Positions 7,081 to 15,908 of a DNA stretch of 38,086 nucleotides are shown in pieces (within the stretch, counting starts at the first letter, position 1; each line of letters starts with the position of its first letter). The notes below the pieces were generated by a model. That model saw only the letters and a program-made list of their open reading frames with translations. It was not told where the DNA came from and did no database searches. Origin of the DNA: Chitinispirillaceae bacterium (GTDB lineage Bacteria > Fibrobacterota > Chitinivibrionia > Chitinivibrionales > Chitinispirillaceae). The DNA lies in contig JAFGNB010000008.1 in assembly GCA_016927235.1 (NCBI GenBank), forward strand, positions 1 through 38,086, given 5' to 3'. The translations under genes were made by a program, and so were the position numbers.

Positions 7081-8730
7081 ATGTTCGGACATTCACTTCT
7101 CTACAGACGATTTGCACTGGCGGCTGTCCTCCTTTTTCTGCTCGTCGCCCATGCTCCGGCGGCCGGCGGCAGTTCCCTCTATGCCCTGACCCTCAAACAG
7201 GGACTCGCTGCTCTGGAAAAAGGAAAACCCGACAGCGCAATAGCCTATTTCGTCAGATCATTTTCGCAGGGCCTTCCGAAAGACAGCCTTTTCTATTTCT
7301 GGTCTGAAGCCCTGCTGCGAAAAGGCGTTCTCGACAGCGCCCTGGCGGCGAATTACATGGTATCAGGCGCACATTCAGGCAACTTCAGGATCAAGACCAT
7401 GCTCCAACGATCGGCGATCTACCGGCGACTTGGATGGGAAGAGGAGGAGGCGCGGCTCCTCGACACGATCCGAGCATCGCGCGAATACCGTCGCGCACTG
7501 TTTATCCCTGGCATTGACTTGGGAATTGCAGCCGGGTATGGCGCCGAACAGCGTGGAGCCGACACTGCCGGTCCCTGGGGAGTGGGCAGGGGCGGTTCCC
7601 TTGATAAAAACGAAAGAGGACCTTTCGCCAGGGCGGATATCCGGTCCGCCTGGAAACTGACCCACGGACAGTGCTACTGGTCCGCGGGAGTAGCGGGAAC
7701 ATTTGCCTACCGGCAATACCACCCAAGCGGATCACTTCATTCAGCGGATTCGAATGAGATCACGGGATCGATTTTCTCGTCGGCAGCCGGGAAATCGACA
7801 TCAGCCGCTTATGCTCTGTCTGTCAATCGTAGAAGGGATGACAGCCTTTTTTTCGGCAACAGCGTGGAGGGGGGCGTCGTGGGCAGCGGCAGGTGGTTGC
7901 CCATGCTGTGGGGAGGGGGTTCCGTTTTTCTGACGACCTCAGGCCTGTTCGGCAATGCACGCGCATGGCTGTTTGCATCGGCAATGCAACCACCCGGAAA
8001 GAGGCTGCAGGCGGGCTACAATCTTTTTGTCAATTCGTACTTCGAACGCCCCTCGGCATTCGGGTTCGATCTTGAGTCGGCACAAATTCTCTATGCCGAA
8101 GACGCGCGCCGTCACTATCCTATTTTTTATACCGACGGTTCATACTCCGGCATCATCGACACTTCGAGAATTCGTGTTGTTACGGGGGCTTTACGCAATG
8201 ACATTATTGCGTCGGGACGCGATACGGTGATGTATGTCGGCTTGAAACAACCGCTCTCGGCCCTGCTGATCAGCCCACGCTTTTCATTGACCCTCCGAAG
8301 CAAAATGCCCGTGCAGCTCGGAGCCTCCTGGAAATGGAATTATTTCTGGGAACCGTACGAATGGGACCAGATCGACATTCATGCGTATCACATCATCTAC
8401 AGCAGGTCGGATGAGAAATACTATGTCGTTCCGGAAGATCCCCTGACAACGCAATTAACCGTCACCTACGGCCCCAACGGCGGGCTGGCCATCGCGCCGG
8501 CGGCCCAACCGGTCATTCATCATTCCTTGCGGCGAATTGACAATACCATAACCGCGGACCTGTCGGTGCAGCTTTATGACGGCCGTTTCGGCACTGCGGC
8601 GTTAAAAGCCTATGCTGCGAAGACATGGTCGACCCTGCTTAAACGGGCGCCGATAGAGATTCCCGAATGGTCAATCTCCACCTTCCTGGAATGGAGGCTT
8701 AAATTTTCCAACAGGCTGGTTCGACGTTGA
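7081..8730 (+). CDS. TPR-like protein with probable outer-membrane beta-barrel domain
   Basis: This 549-residue product has a signal peptide (hydrophobic AAVLLFLLVAHAPAAG). Residues about 35-125 form TPR-like helical pairs (SLYALTLKQGLAALEKGKPD, DSAIAYFVRSFSQGL). The rest, from about residue 140, alternates short hydrophobic and aromatic strands with polar turns (for example ACWSAG/FAYRQY-like and RLQAGYNLFVNSYFER segments). That is what an outer-membrane beta-barrel looks like. No specific family is recognised. The combination recalls TPR-plus-barrel outer-membrane proteins that handle exported substrates. Its neighbours are small exported proteins upstream and a TPR protein, kinase and activator downstream. 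GGGGG at 7072-7076 is the probable ribosome site. The barrel assignment is inference from strand patterning. Confidence 0.6.
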   Translation: MFGHSLLYRRFALAAVLLFLLVAHAPAAGGSSLYALTLKQGLAALEKGKPDSAIAYFVRSFSQGLPKDSLFYFWSEALLRKGVLDSALAANYMVSGAHSGNFRIKTMLQRSAIYRRLGWEEEEARLLDTIRASREYRRALFIPGIDLGIAAGYGAEQRGADTAGPWGVGRGGSLDKNERGPFARADIRSAWKLTHGQCYWSAGVAGTFAYRQYHPSGSLHSADSNEITGSIFSSAAGKSTSAAYALSVNRRRDDSLFFGNSVEGGVVGSGRWLPMLWGGGSVFLTTSGLFGNARAWLFASAMQPPGKRLQAGYNLFVNSYFERPSAFGFDLESAQILYAEDARRHYPIFYTDGSYSGIIDTSRIRVVTGALRNDIIASGRDTVMYVGLKQPLSALLISPRFSLTLRSKMPVQLGASWKWNYFWEPYEWDQIDIHAYHIIYSRSDEKYYVVPEDPLTTQLTVTYGPNGGLAIAPAAQPVIHHSLRRIDNTITADLSVQLYDGRFGTAALKAYAAKTWSTLLKRAPIEIPEWSISTFLEWRLKFSNRLVRR

Positions 8731-8778
8731 ATTGTCTCCTTTATAACCATATCATATATAAGGTTTAACGGAGCGTTG

Positions 8779-9537
8779 ATGAAAAAGCATTCCTTCTTGA
8801 CTAAAAGGCGCCGTTGCCTGAAACTTGAAAAGGTGAAGCACTGCCGCGCTTCCCCGCGTTTATTGACAACAGCAGGAATCTCGTTGTTCACGGTCTTTTC
8901 CCTCCTGTTCATTTCCTGCGTATCGGACAGCCGCAGCATTGAAAAGGGGGAGGCGTCGTTGCGTCTCGGCGACTACTCGATGGCCATCCGCTTTTTTGAC
9001 GAAGTGTTACATCGTAACCCAGAAAATTTCGAAGCCCGCCTCGGAATGGGCAGGGCGCTCATACAGCAGGCATCCCTTAAAAACGCCGACAGCACTCTCT
9101 GGGGAAAAGCGTTAACGCATCTCGAAGCTGCAAGGACGATCAGGCCTGAAAGCGACATTGACACCCTTCTGTCCGAGGCATGGTTAGTCAATGCACGGAG
9201 GCTGCTCAACCGATGCGACACCATCAATGCCCTTAATTCAATTTCACGGGCGATCGATCTGGGTCCACGGAGTATTGAAGCCCTTAACCTTGCGGGGATA
9301 ATTTATTTCAGGATCGGTGAACCCGACAAGGCGCGGATCCTTTTCGATCGCGCACTCGTCGCCGATACATCACGGCCGTTCACCCATTTTAATATCGGTA
9401 TGGTCCGCTGGGCGGTCCACGATATACGCGGAGCGCGTGATGCATGGTTCAGAGCGCTGCAGCTCGCCCCGACGGACAAGGATATTGTGTACTGGTATTC
9501 AATGGCCGAGAAGAAGCTCAAGGAGAGTGAGCAGTGA
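8779..9537 (+). CDS. TPR-repeat membrane or lipoprotein-like protein
   Basis: The product has 252 residues. After a long basic N-terminus (about 36 residues) comes a hydrophobic stretch ending LLFISC. It could be an imperfect lipobox or a simple signal anchor. From about residue 55 there are TPR motifs (GEASLRLGDYSMAIRFFDEV, then NPENFEARLGMGRALI, and later ALNLAGIIYFRIGEPDKA). TPRs mediate protein-protein contacts. GGAG precedes ATG 8779; the adjacent TTG at 8776 is less likely. Its 3' end overlaps the kinase start (GTGA), so the two are probably translated together. It probably partners the kinase in the membrane. Confidence 0.75.
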   Translation: MKKHSFLTKRRRCLKLEKVKHCRASPRLLTTAGISLFTVFSLLFISCVSDSRSIEKGEASLRLGDYSMAIRFFDEVLHRNPENFEARLGMGRALIQQASLKNADSTLWGKALTHLEAARTIRPESDIDTLLSEAWLVNARRLLNRCDTINALNSISRAIDLGPRSIEALNLAGIIYFRIGEPDKARILFDRALVADTSRPFTHFNIGMVRWAVHDIRGARDAWFRALQLAPTDKDIVYWYSMAEKKLKESEQ

Positions 9538-10892
9538 TACCGCGGTTTCCGAACGGATTTTCCCATCCGGTTCAACTCGGTACCGGCGGATTCGGATCGG
9601 TGTACCGTGCACGCCAGGCGGCGCTGAATCGAATGGTGGCCCTGAAATTCATCGTCGAAAAGAATGCTGCAGCACGGGCGGTATTGATAAAAGAAGCTTC
9701 CATGCAGGGGGGAATGCATATTCAGGGCATTCCCCAAGTTTACGATGTAAAGGAGATCTCCGGACAGGTATGTCTCATCATGCAGTGGGTCAAGGGGTGC
9801 AGTCTCAGGGATGTAATCGAAAGAAAAATAGCTCTTCACTACAAATATGCAATCGCTTCGGAAATCATACGAATCACCGCTTCATTACATGAACGGGAAT
9901 ATGTCCATCGGGATATAAAACCTGAAAATATCATCATTTCATCAGAGGGCGTTTTTTTCATTGATTTCGGACTTTCGCTTCATGTTTTCAAGGACGCACG
10001 GCAGACGATGGCAGATGTCGTGAAAGGGACACCTGAATATATTGCGCCTGAGCTCTGGAAGAGGCGGCAGGGTCGCGATGCTGATCTAAAACGGGCGGAT
10101 GTTTTTTCAATGGGGAAGGTTATCCGGGAATTGGTCGGTGACGACCCGTTGCCCGAATGCATCGCTTCATGCCTGCAGGAGAAGCCGGAGGTGCGGCCCC
10201 GGTCCGCCGTCGAAGTCTTGCGGCAATGGGAAAACGAGGGGGCCCGACCGGTAATGAATTGGAGCGACATTGCCGAGCCGTGCGCAAGCGAGATTCTGGC
10301 AAGGCAGCTCCATAATTCGGCACAGGAGCTCCTCAGCCTGCGGCGCATTGAAGAGGCCTACGACCTGCTTGTCGAATGCCTTCAAATGCACCCTGAGTCC
10401 CCCGAAGCGCTTGAATCGATGGCGCGTTTCCCCCTTATAAAGAGAAGAAAAAATGCCTTTACAAGGCGCAAGTCCGTCATCGCCGGAGGGGCGGTCCTTC
10501 TGCTCCTCGGCTTTGGCACAACGTCCGTTCTTCTGAAAAGGCCATCGTTTGACAAAGTCGCAATCGCGCCGCGGCGGGGAGACGGCCGGTCGCTTTTCAT
10601 GTCCTCTTCCCGTGCACGCGTCGACGGGATGGACCTGTCATTACCCTTCAAGGATGAATTCGGTACCCTGGCAACGCTGGCCGGCAATCTCATCATCGTT
10701 TCTCATCCCGAAACGGGCAGCCTTTATATTGATGGAATTCGGATAGCCACTATTCCGAACGTATTTCATCTGTCGGCTCAGAGTCCTGAACACCGTCTCG
10801 TCTGGCGGACCGGAAGCGGTGCGGTATTGTGGAAAGAGACTATTACGACGCTTCCTTTTGAAATAAAAAGGGTATGCATCAAGGAGCGATAA
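9534..10892 (+). CDS. Transmembrane Ser/Thr protein kinase with external PEGA-like domain
   Basis: This 452-residue Hanks-type kinase has a Gly-rich loop GTGGFGSV (16-23), ATP-binding Lys38 in VALK, an alpha-C Glu near 54, catalytic HRDIKPEN (125-132), DFG (144-146) and an APE-like IAPELW. These key residues are intact. A linker with TPR-like helices (about 255-300) follows, then one membrane helix (about 314-334). The extracytoplasmic tail (about 383-430) contains LIIVSHPETGSLYIDGIRIA, resembling a PEGA domain. It could sense an envelope state. The GTG start at 9534 overlaps the upstream stop and is preceded by AAGGAG. The stop overlaps the next ATG (TAATG). Coupling to the FHA-containing sigma54 activator suggests the activator is its target. 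Confidence 0.9.
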   Translation: MIPRFPNGFSHPVQLGTGGFGSVYRARQAALNRMVALKFIVEKNAAARAVLIKEASMQGGMHIQGIPQVYDVKEISGQVCLIMQWVKGCSLRDVIERKIALHYKYAIASEIIRITASLHEREYVHRDIKPENIIISSEGVFFIDFGLSLHVFKDARQTMADVVKGTPEYIAPELWKRRQGRDADLKRADVFSMGKVIRELVGDDPLPECIASCLQEKPEVRPRSAVEVLRQWENEGARPVMNWSDIAEPCASEILARQLHNSAQELLSLRRIEEAYDLLVECLQMHPESPEALESMARFPLIKRRKNAFTRRKSVIAGGAVLLLLGFGTTSVLLKRPSFDKVAIAPRRGDGRSLFMSSSRARVDGMDLSLPFKDEFGTLATLAGNLIIVSHPETGSLYIDGIRIATIPNVFHLSAQSPEHRLVWRTGSGAVLWKETITTLPFEIKRVCIKER

Positions 10893-12709
10893 TGGGCAAC
10901 GAAGCTTCAACGCCTTCTTTACAGGACATCGAAACGGGAAAACGATATAAGCTGCGGGATCGAATCGTGACCATCGGTTCAGCGGCGGACAGCACCCTCC
11001 TTCTGGATCCTCAATATCCCGCCCATTGTGCACATTGCCTCTTTATCGGGGGCGCCTATCATTTTCAACCACTGACCGATGAAATCGTCATTACCGTCAA
11101 CGATTCCCAGCTAATCGGGAAAAAAACGTTACAAAACGGAGACAAGATACTGATCGGGAAAACGAATCTACTGTTCAACGAACAAAGCGAAACCGTCGTT
11201 CCCGCCGACGCCAAGCCGGACATGGTCGATGAGCTGCTGAACATGGTATTGATGCTTCTCCGCGACCGTGACGGGGATATTACGTCCTGTCTCATGTCAG
11301 CCGTCGCACGCCTGCTTCGCTGCGATGCGGCGCGTATCGTAGGTGAGGATCCCGATGGTAACAACCGCCATACCCTTGTACGTTACCCCGCCCATCTGGG
11401 GCTGGACCGCTTTTCCAACCGTGCAATCGACTGGGCACGGGACGCGTCGCACACCATTCTCTTGCTTGAACCCGACTGGGCCGATTCTTCTACGGAAAAT
11501 CGGTCTCTCGAAAAGAACGCTGTCGCTTCGGTCCTCTGCGCGCCGCTGCGCTACGGCGACCATCTCAAAGGCTATCTGTATCTTGACAGGATTAAAAAGA
11601 ATGAAGGTTTTACTGAAAATGACCGCCTGTTCTGCGATCGTCTACTGCCGCTCTTTACTGAACTGCTTGCGAATTCGGATGAGCGACGCCGGCAGGCGGA
11701 GATGATTGCCGCGCTTCAAAAAGCGCAAGAAGAAGGCGGCGGCGGAATCATTCACCGGAGCGAACGGATGCGCACCATGCTGTCGTTGGCCGACCGAATT
11801 GCACCGTCCGACGCGCCGGTCCTCATTTCGGGCGAGACGGGTACGGGAAAAGAGCTTCTTGCCCGTCATATTCACGCCCGCTCGCTGCGGTCGGGCAACC
11901 CTTTCAAGGCGATCAATTGCGGCGCCATTCCGGAAAACCTTATCGAATCTGAACTTTTCGGGCATGAAAAGGGAGCGTTCACCGGCGCGCACGCGCGGAA
12001 AATCGGACTCTTCGAGGCAGCCGACAAAGGAACCGTACTCCTTGACGAACTGGGCGAAATGCCGCCGGCGGTTCAGGTGAAGCTGCTCCGTGTGGTGCAG
12101 GAGTCGGAAATCGTGCGGGTGGGTGGGATTGATGCGGTAAAGGTTGATGTGCGGATTATTGCCGCCACCAACAAGGACCTTGGGAAAGAGGTGACTGCCG
12201 AAAGGTTCAGGGCGGATCTCTTTTTTCGTTTAAATGTCCTTGCAATTACCGTTCCTCCCCTTCGCGACCGGAGCGAAGATATTCTATTGCTTGCGGAATA
12301 CCTTATTAATAAATATTGCAGTCGCATGGGGCGCGACCAGAAGATTTTGTCGACCGAGGCGCAATCAGCGCTGTTGTCGCATCGATGGCCCGGAAACGTA
12401 CGTGAACTGGAGAATGTGATTCAAAAAGCCGTCATCATGTCCCTTTCGCGGAAAATCGAGAAGGAGGATCTTGAAATCATACAAAAACACGACACTGCTG
12501 CAGATGGTTCCACGAGCCGGACACCGACTCTCAGAGTCGCCCGGGAGGCGGCCGAGAAGGAGTGCATCAGATCCGCCTTGAAAACGACAATGGGAAATGT
12601 CTCGCAGGCTTCACGCCTGCTTGAAATCGACCGCAAATGGCTACTGACCAGAATGAGCGCCTACGGTATCGACGCAGACGAGTATCGCGAAAAAACGTTG
12701 CCGCATTAA
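10892..12709 (+). CDS. FHA-GAF-AAA+-Fis sigma54-dependent transcriptional activator
   Basis: The 605-residue product shows, in order: an FHA-like domain (about 10-95), a GAF-like domain (about 115-265), a sigma54 AAA+ domain and a Fis-type helix-turn-helix (last 50 residues, GNVSQASRLLEIDRKWL). The AAA+ domain has Walker A GETGTGKE (314-321), GAFTGA (361-366) and Walker B TVLLDE (381-386). GAFTGA means it can contact sigma54 RNA polymerase. The FHA-like domain lacks the usual phosphothreonine residues: the G-R pair is G29-S30 and the S-x-x-H site is degenerate (PAHCAH). ATG 10892 is chosen over 10874 because AAGGAG (10881-10886) sits five bases ahead and the start overlaps the kinase stop as TAATG. 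It probably responds to the upstream kinase and acts at -24/-12 promoters such as 5155. Confidence 0.93.
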   Translation: MGNEASTPSLQDIETGKRYKLRDRIVTIGSAADSTLLLDPQYPAHCAHCLFIGGAYHFQPLTDEIVITVNDSQLIGKKTLQNGDKILIGKTNLLFNEQSETVVPADAKPDMVDELLNMVLMLLRDRDGDITSCLMSAVARLLRCDAARIVGEDPDGNNRHTLVRYPAHLGLDRFSNRAIDWARDASHTILLLEPDWADSSTENRSLEKNAVASVLCAPLRYGDHLKGYLYLDRIKKNEGFTENDRLFCDRLLPLFTELLANSDERRRQAEMIAALQKAQEEGGGGIIHRSERMRTMLSLADRIAPSDAPVLISGETGTGKELLARHIHARSLRSGNPFKAINCGAIPENLIESELFGHEKGAFTGAHARKIGLFEAADKGTVLLDELGEMPPAVQVKLLRVVQESEIVRVGGIDAVKVDVRIIAATNKDLGKEVTAERFRADLFFRLNVLAITVPPLRDRSEDILLLAEYLINKYCSRMGRDQKILSTEAQSALLSHRWPGNVRELENVIQKAVIMSLSRKIEKEDLEIIQKHDTAADGSTSRTPTLRVAREAAEKECIRSALKTTMGNVSQASRLLEIDRKWLLTRMSAYGIDADEYREKTLPH

Positions 12710-13114
12710 TGTTTTACCTATATCATCCTGACGTTTTTACCTTTTTCACATCATCAGTTTTAAGTGAATCCGGAACACCCGGCAGGTAATTACCGTGGGT
12801 ACCATCACGTCGGAACCTCTTCCGGTTGAGGTCAGTACCGGCAGCAGCGCTGGAATGATCGTCAACGACGGGGTTCGCGCCGAAGCAGTCGAGGGCTCGA
12901 CCATTACAAGCGTACCGCAAATTTGAAGATTATATTATTTATAATGGACCGAATATTATAATAGAATGAGACGGAACGCATCTGGGCTATAAATATAGCA
13001 GGGGAAAATGGTGCGAAAAGTGTGCAGGAGATAAAATTGCAGCCTGCAAAGGGGGGCGTATCTGATGCGTCCCGGTTTATTAAAGGGATTAATGATACAA
13101 AGGGGGCATATATC
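12710..13114. other. Intergenic region; GC-rich patch and AT-rich promoter-like stretch
   Basis: There is no convincing gene. Bases 12765-12926 are GC-rich and open on the + strand as a short frame (it reads ...VITVGTITSEPLPVEV... and ends at a TGA). It has no plausible start, so it may be a gene remnant or chance. From 12915 the DNA is AT-rich, with TATAAT-like boxes (12940-12945, 12957-12962) and a palindrome at 12986-12999, probably the control region of the small exported gene at 13115. Confidence 0.4.
12986..12999. promoter_or_regulatory. Palindrome GCTATA-AA-TATAGC
   Basis: It has perfect 6-base arms with a 2-base centre, about 115 bases upstream of ATG 13115 and just downstream of TATAAT-like boxes. 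It is a possible operator; nothing shows which protein would bind. Confidence 0.3.
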
Positions 13115-13525
13115 ATGAAGAACGCAACGACACTCTGTTTTCTGGTCGCGATGTTTATTTATGTAGCGGCCGCATCGGACAGCACTACCGCTGCGGGTGA
13201 GCCGCAACTCGAGGTGCAACCATCGAAATGGGTCGAAATGCTCGGCGCAGGGATCGGGTCTTCGGACGGGTCAATGGTGTTCGAGGGCTATTTCATTGTT
13301 TTAGGGCAGGGCGTCTTCGGCCATTTTGATTTTGTCGCCTACGATGATTCCGGCAAGGTGATTCGATGCATCAAATCCGAAGACCGAGCCTATGTAAAAG
13401 ATAGCGGCGCCAGAGTTAAATCCGTCAGTATGAACCTCGGCTCTGTTGATAAATGCGTAAAGGTGGCGGTCTCCTTTCACGAAATGCGCTTCGAACAGGA
13501 TTCGGGCGTCTGCGTTCCGGAGTAA
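13115..13525 (+). CDS. Small exported protein, unknown
   Basis: The 136-residue product has a signal peptide (MKNATTLCFLVAMFIYVAAA, cleavage before SDST). The mature part looks like a small beta-rich domain (EGYFIVLGQGVFGHFDFVAY, then VKSVSMNLGSVDKCVKVAVSF) with three Cys residues. No family is recognised. ATG 13115 has AGGGGGC upstream and gives a proper signal peptide; the longer in-frame start at 13022 would bury it and is rejected. It follows the sigma54 activator on the same strand after a 405-base gap, so it is probably transcribed separately. It may still belong functionally to the exported-protein cluster (inference). Confidence 0.7.
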   Translation: MKNATTLCFLVAMFIYVAAASDSTTAAGEPQLEVQPSKWVEMLGAGIGSSDGSMVFEGYFIVLGQGVFGHFDFVAYDDSGKVIRCIKSEDRAYVKDSGARVKSVSMNLGSVDKCVKVAVSFHEMRFEQDSGVCVPE

Positions 13526-13600
13526 TGATGGCGGCGATAAAAGCGAACGTACCGGATCCGGGACGGAAAAAAACAAGGCCGTAAAAGTCGCTCTCCGGTC

Positions 13601-14635
13601 ATGAACATCGCCTTCTTCTCCAAGCATCTCCCCTCCGACGAGCCCAACGGCGTGTCGGTACAGGTGCACCGCCTGGCGCAGGCGCTCGTATTGCGGGGGC
13701 ATACGGTGACAGTGTACACCTTCAGCCCGCCGATGGCGGGTGCTTGCTACCACTGCATTACGTTACGGCAGGGTTCGGCCCCGCGCCCCTTCCGTAAATT
13801 TACCCCGGCGCTTGCCTTCAGGACCGTCAACATTTCGGGCTTTGACGTCGTCCACTTTCACGGCGACGACTATCTCCGCGGCGGGTCACGGCACCGCGTG
13901 CGTACCTTCTACGGATCGGCGTTTCGGGAGGCGTTCCACGCCGGATCGATCGGCCGGTTCGGCTATCAGTCCCTTTTCTACCTTTTCGAATGGATCTCCT
14001 GCCTTAGAAGGGGGAAACTCGTCGCCCTTTCACCGGATACAAAGCGGTATCTGCCGATGGTCAAGCATTTCATCCCGTGCTGCGTTCCGCTCGACCGTTT
14101 TTTCCCCCGCGGGGAGAAGAGCAGCCAGCCCTCCATCCTTTTTCTGGGCGATTTCAACAGCCGCAAGCGTGGTGCGTTGCTGCTTGATATCTTTTCATCA
14201 ATTATTCTCCCCGTCCATCCCGACTGCACCCTAACGGTGGTCGGTCCCGTTTCCTGTAGCGGCCGGAATATCATTTATGCCGGACGGCTCAGTGAAGAGC
14301 AGCTTATCGAGGCATATCGCCGGAGCTGGATTTTCTGCATGCCGAGTTCATACGAAGGATTCGGCGTGCCGATGCTCGAGGCCCTGGCGTGCGGAACCGT
14401 GGTGGCGGCAACGCACAATCCGGGGAGCGACGCGTTGCTGCGGAATGGCGAAAACGGCGTTCTTTGCACCCCGGAGGCCCTCGGCGCCGCGCTGCTGCGC
14501 CTTATTGCCGATAGTGAAGAGCGGCGCTTGCTTGCTTCGGGGGGCTTGCGTTTCGTGCCGCCGTATGATGCCGCATGTGTTGCGCTGCAGTACGAAGAAA
14601 TCTACCGCCGCTGCGCCGCCGGGCCCTTACGGTAA
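13601..14635 (+). CDS. GT4-family glycosyltransferase
   Basis: This 344-residue GT-B-fold enzyme opens with MNIAFFSKHLPSDEPNGVSVQVHRLAQAL, the sugar-acceptor N-domain pattern of family 4. The C-domain holds MPSSYEGFGVPMLEALACGT, whose E-x7-E motif (E of EGFG and E of LEAL) binds the nucleotide-sugar donor. NPGSDALL and NGVLC follow, as expected. It would transfer a sugar to a cell-surface glycan or lipid; donor and acceptor cannot be read from the sequence. There is no good ribosome site. Its 3' end overlaps the convergent kinase gene by nine bases. Other glycosyltransferases lie at 19349, 26118 and 27878. Confidence 0.88.
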   Translation: MNIAFFSKHLPSDEPNGVSVQVHRLAQALVLRGHTVTVYTFSPPMAGACYHCITLRQGSAPRPFRKFTPALAFRTVNISGFDVVHFHGDDYLRGGSRHRVRTFYGSAFREAFHAGSIGRFGYQSLFYLFEWISCLRRGKLVALSPDTKRYLPMVKHFIPCCVPLDRFFPRGEKSSQPSILFLGDFNSRKRGALLLDIFSSIILPVHPDCTLTVVGPVSCSGRNIIYAGRLSEEQLIEAYRRSWIFCMPSSYEGFGVPMLEALACGTVVAATHNPGSDALLRNGENGVLCTPEALGAALLRLIADSEERRLLASGGLRFVPPYDAACVALQYEEIYRRCAAGPLR

Positions 14636-15769
14636 AAAGGTCGCCTGGAAAAAGTGCGTCAGCCCTTCGACAATCGCTCCGGTGAGAAAAAGCGCTGCAG
14701 CGCTTCCCGCTGCAATAAGAACCCGCAGGTAAAGACGTGGCATGATGTTTTTTCGTATGACGGCAACCACCTCTTCCATCGATTGATAACGTCGTTCTCT
14801 TGAACGTGCCATCATTTTTCGAATGAGACGCACGGTCCGACGTGAAACCGCCGGATTATACCGCCGGGGGGAGATCCAGGTACCGACCAGGTGCTTGGTG
14901 AGGATCTCTTCGGCACTTTTACCGGTATAGACCGTTCTGCCGGTCAACATATAGTAGAGCGTCGCGCCGAGCGAATAGATGTCCGATCTTCCATCGATAT
15001 CGCGTGCCCCCTCTACCTGTTCCGGCGACGAAAAATGGACTGACCCTACCATGAAGCCCTCCTGGGTAAGAGTCATGTGGTCGTCGTCCTGGTGCATGAC
15101 CACGCCGAAATCGGTGACCTTGGGGCTATGTCGTTCATCGAGAAGAATGTTTTCCGGTTTGATGTCGCGATGGATGACGTTGTTTGCATGAGAAAAAGCA
15201 AGCGCCCGGGCGATTTTTTCAGTTATCGACAGCGCTTCCCTTTCCTCGAGATGCTTTTTCTCCGCCACCAGCTGAGCGAGCGACTGCCCCTCCACCAGCT
15301 CCATGGCGAAATAGTAACGGCGTCCCGCCTTTCCGGCATCGTACAAGGTGACGATAGTGGGAAAATTGAGTTTGGCGAGCGCCCGTACCTCCTGAAAGAA
15401 GCGGGTGATCGTGGTGCTTTCTTTACTGAACTGGGCATTGAGCACCTTAAGAGCGACCTTCCGGCCGGTAAATTCGTGAACCGCCTCGTAGACCTTGCCC
15501 ATTCCGCCTTTGCCGATCAGTCGCTGAAGCCGGTACCCGCCGAAAAGATCCCCCGTCTCTCCCAGACGTATGATCTCAGAAAGCTCCTGCATCTGTTCCT
15601 CGTTAAGAAACCCCTGTTTGACAAGGACCTCCTCGATCGAAGCCTCCAGTCCGATACGCTTGCTCTTCTTCACCAGCTCCTTGCAATGGTCGTACTGCTT
15701 ATCGGAAATCAGCTTGCGCTCAACGGCCATTCTGATGATCGGCGTTTCATAGCGGTTTTTTTCACTCAT
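14627..15769 (-). CDS. Tail-anchored Ser/Thr protein kinase
   Basis: This is a 380-residue Hanks-type kinase. The N-terminal 70 residues are helical (ISDKQYDHCKELV, EEVLVKQGFLNEEQMQELSEI), similar to the short GspE-N-like regions seen before kinases in spirochaetes and planctomycetes. The kinase domain has GKGGMGKV (86-93), Lys108 in VALK, HRDIKPEN (200-207), DFG (220-222) and SSPEQ in place of APE, which is common in bacterial kinases. The catalytic residues are intact. A single membrane helix lies at about 348-372, leaving almost nothing outside, so it has no extracellular sensor. It converges on the GT4 gene with a nine-base overlap. Targets are unknown. No clear ribosome site precedes ATG 15769. 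Confidence 0.9.
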   Translation of the reverse strand: MSEKNRYETPIIRMAVERKLISDKQYDHCKELVKKSKRIGLEASIEEVLVKQGFLNEEQMQELSEIIRLGETGDLFGGYRLQRLIGKGGMGKVYEAVHEFTGRKVALKVLNAQFSKESTTITRFFQEVRALAKLNFPTIVTLYDAGKAGRRYYFAMELVEGQSLAQLVAEKKHLEEREALSITEKIARALAFSHANNVIHRDIKPENILLDERHSPKVTDFGVVMHQDDDHMTLTQEGFMVGSVHFSSPEQVEGARDIDGRSDIYSLGATLYYMLTGRTVYTGKSAEEILTKHLVGTWISPRRYNPAVSRRTVRLIRKMMARSRERRYQSMEEVVAVIRKNIMPRLYLRVLIAAGSAAALFLTGAIVEGLTHFFQATFLP

Positions 15770-15877
15770 ATCGATAACACTACCATCGTTTTATCACGTG
15801 AGCCACAAGAACAAGGATCCTTCAATATATAATCCGAATATAATCCGAGCAACGCCGAAGACAGCAAGGTTTTTCCC

Positions 15878-15908
15878 GGAGTCAGGAGTCAACAATCAGA
15901 AATCAGAT
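15878..15908. repeat. Degenerate heptad-type simple repeat (GGAGTCA / AATCAGA)
   Basis: The bases read GGAGTCA GGAGTCA ACAATCAG AAATCAG: two perfect GGAGTCA units and two diverged ones. It resembles the reverse complement of 875-907. This low-complexity family probably recurs between genes elsewhere in the genome (inference). Confidence 0.5.

Noticed and set aside
10874-10891. Earlier in-frame ATG for the sigma54 activator
   Set aside because: The ATG at 10892 has AAGGAG five bases upstream and overlaps the kinase stop; the ATG at 10874 has no ribosome site.
12723-12920. A 65-codon minus-strand frame in the spacer after the activator
   Set aside because: It has no ribosome site and no recognisable domain, and it lies in the GC-rich patch where open frames arise easily.
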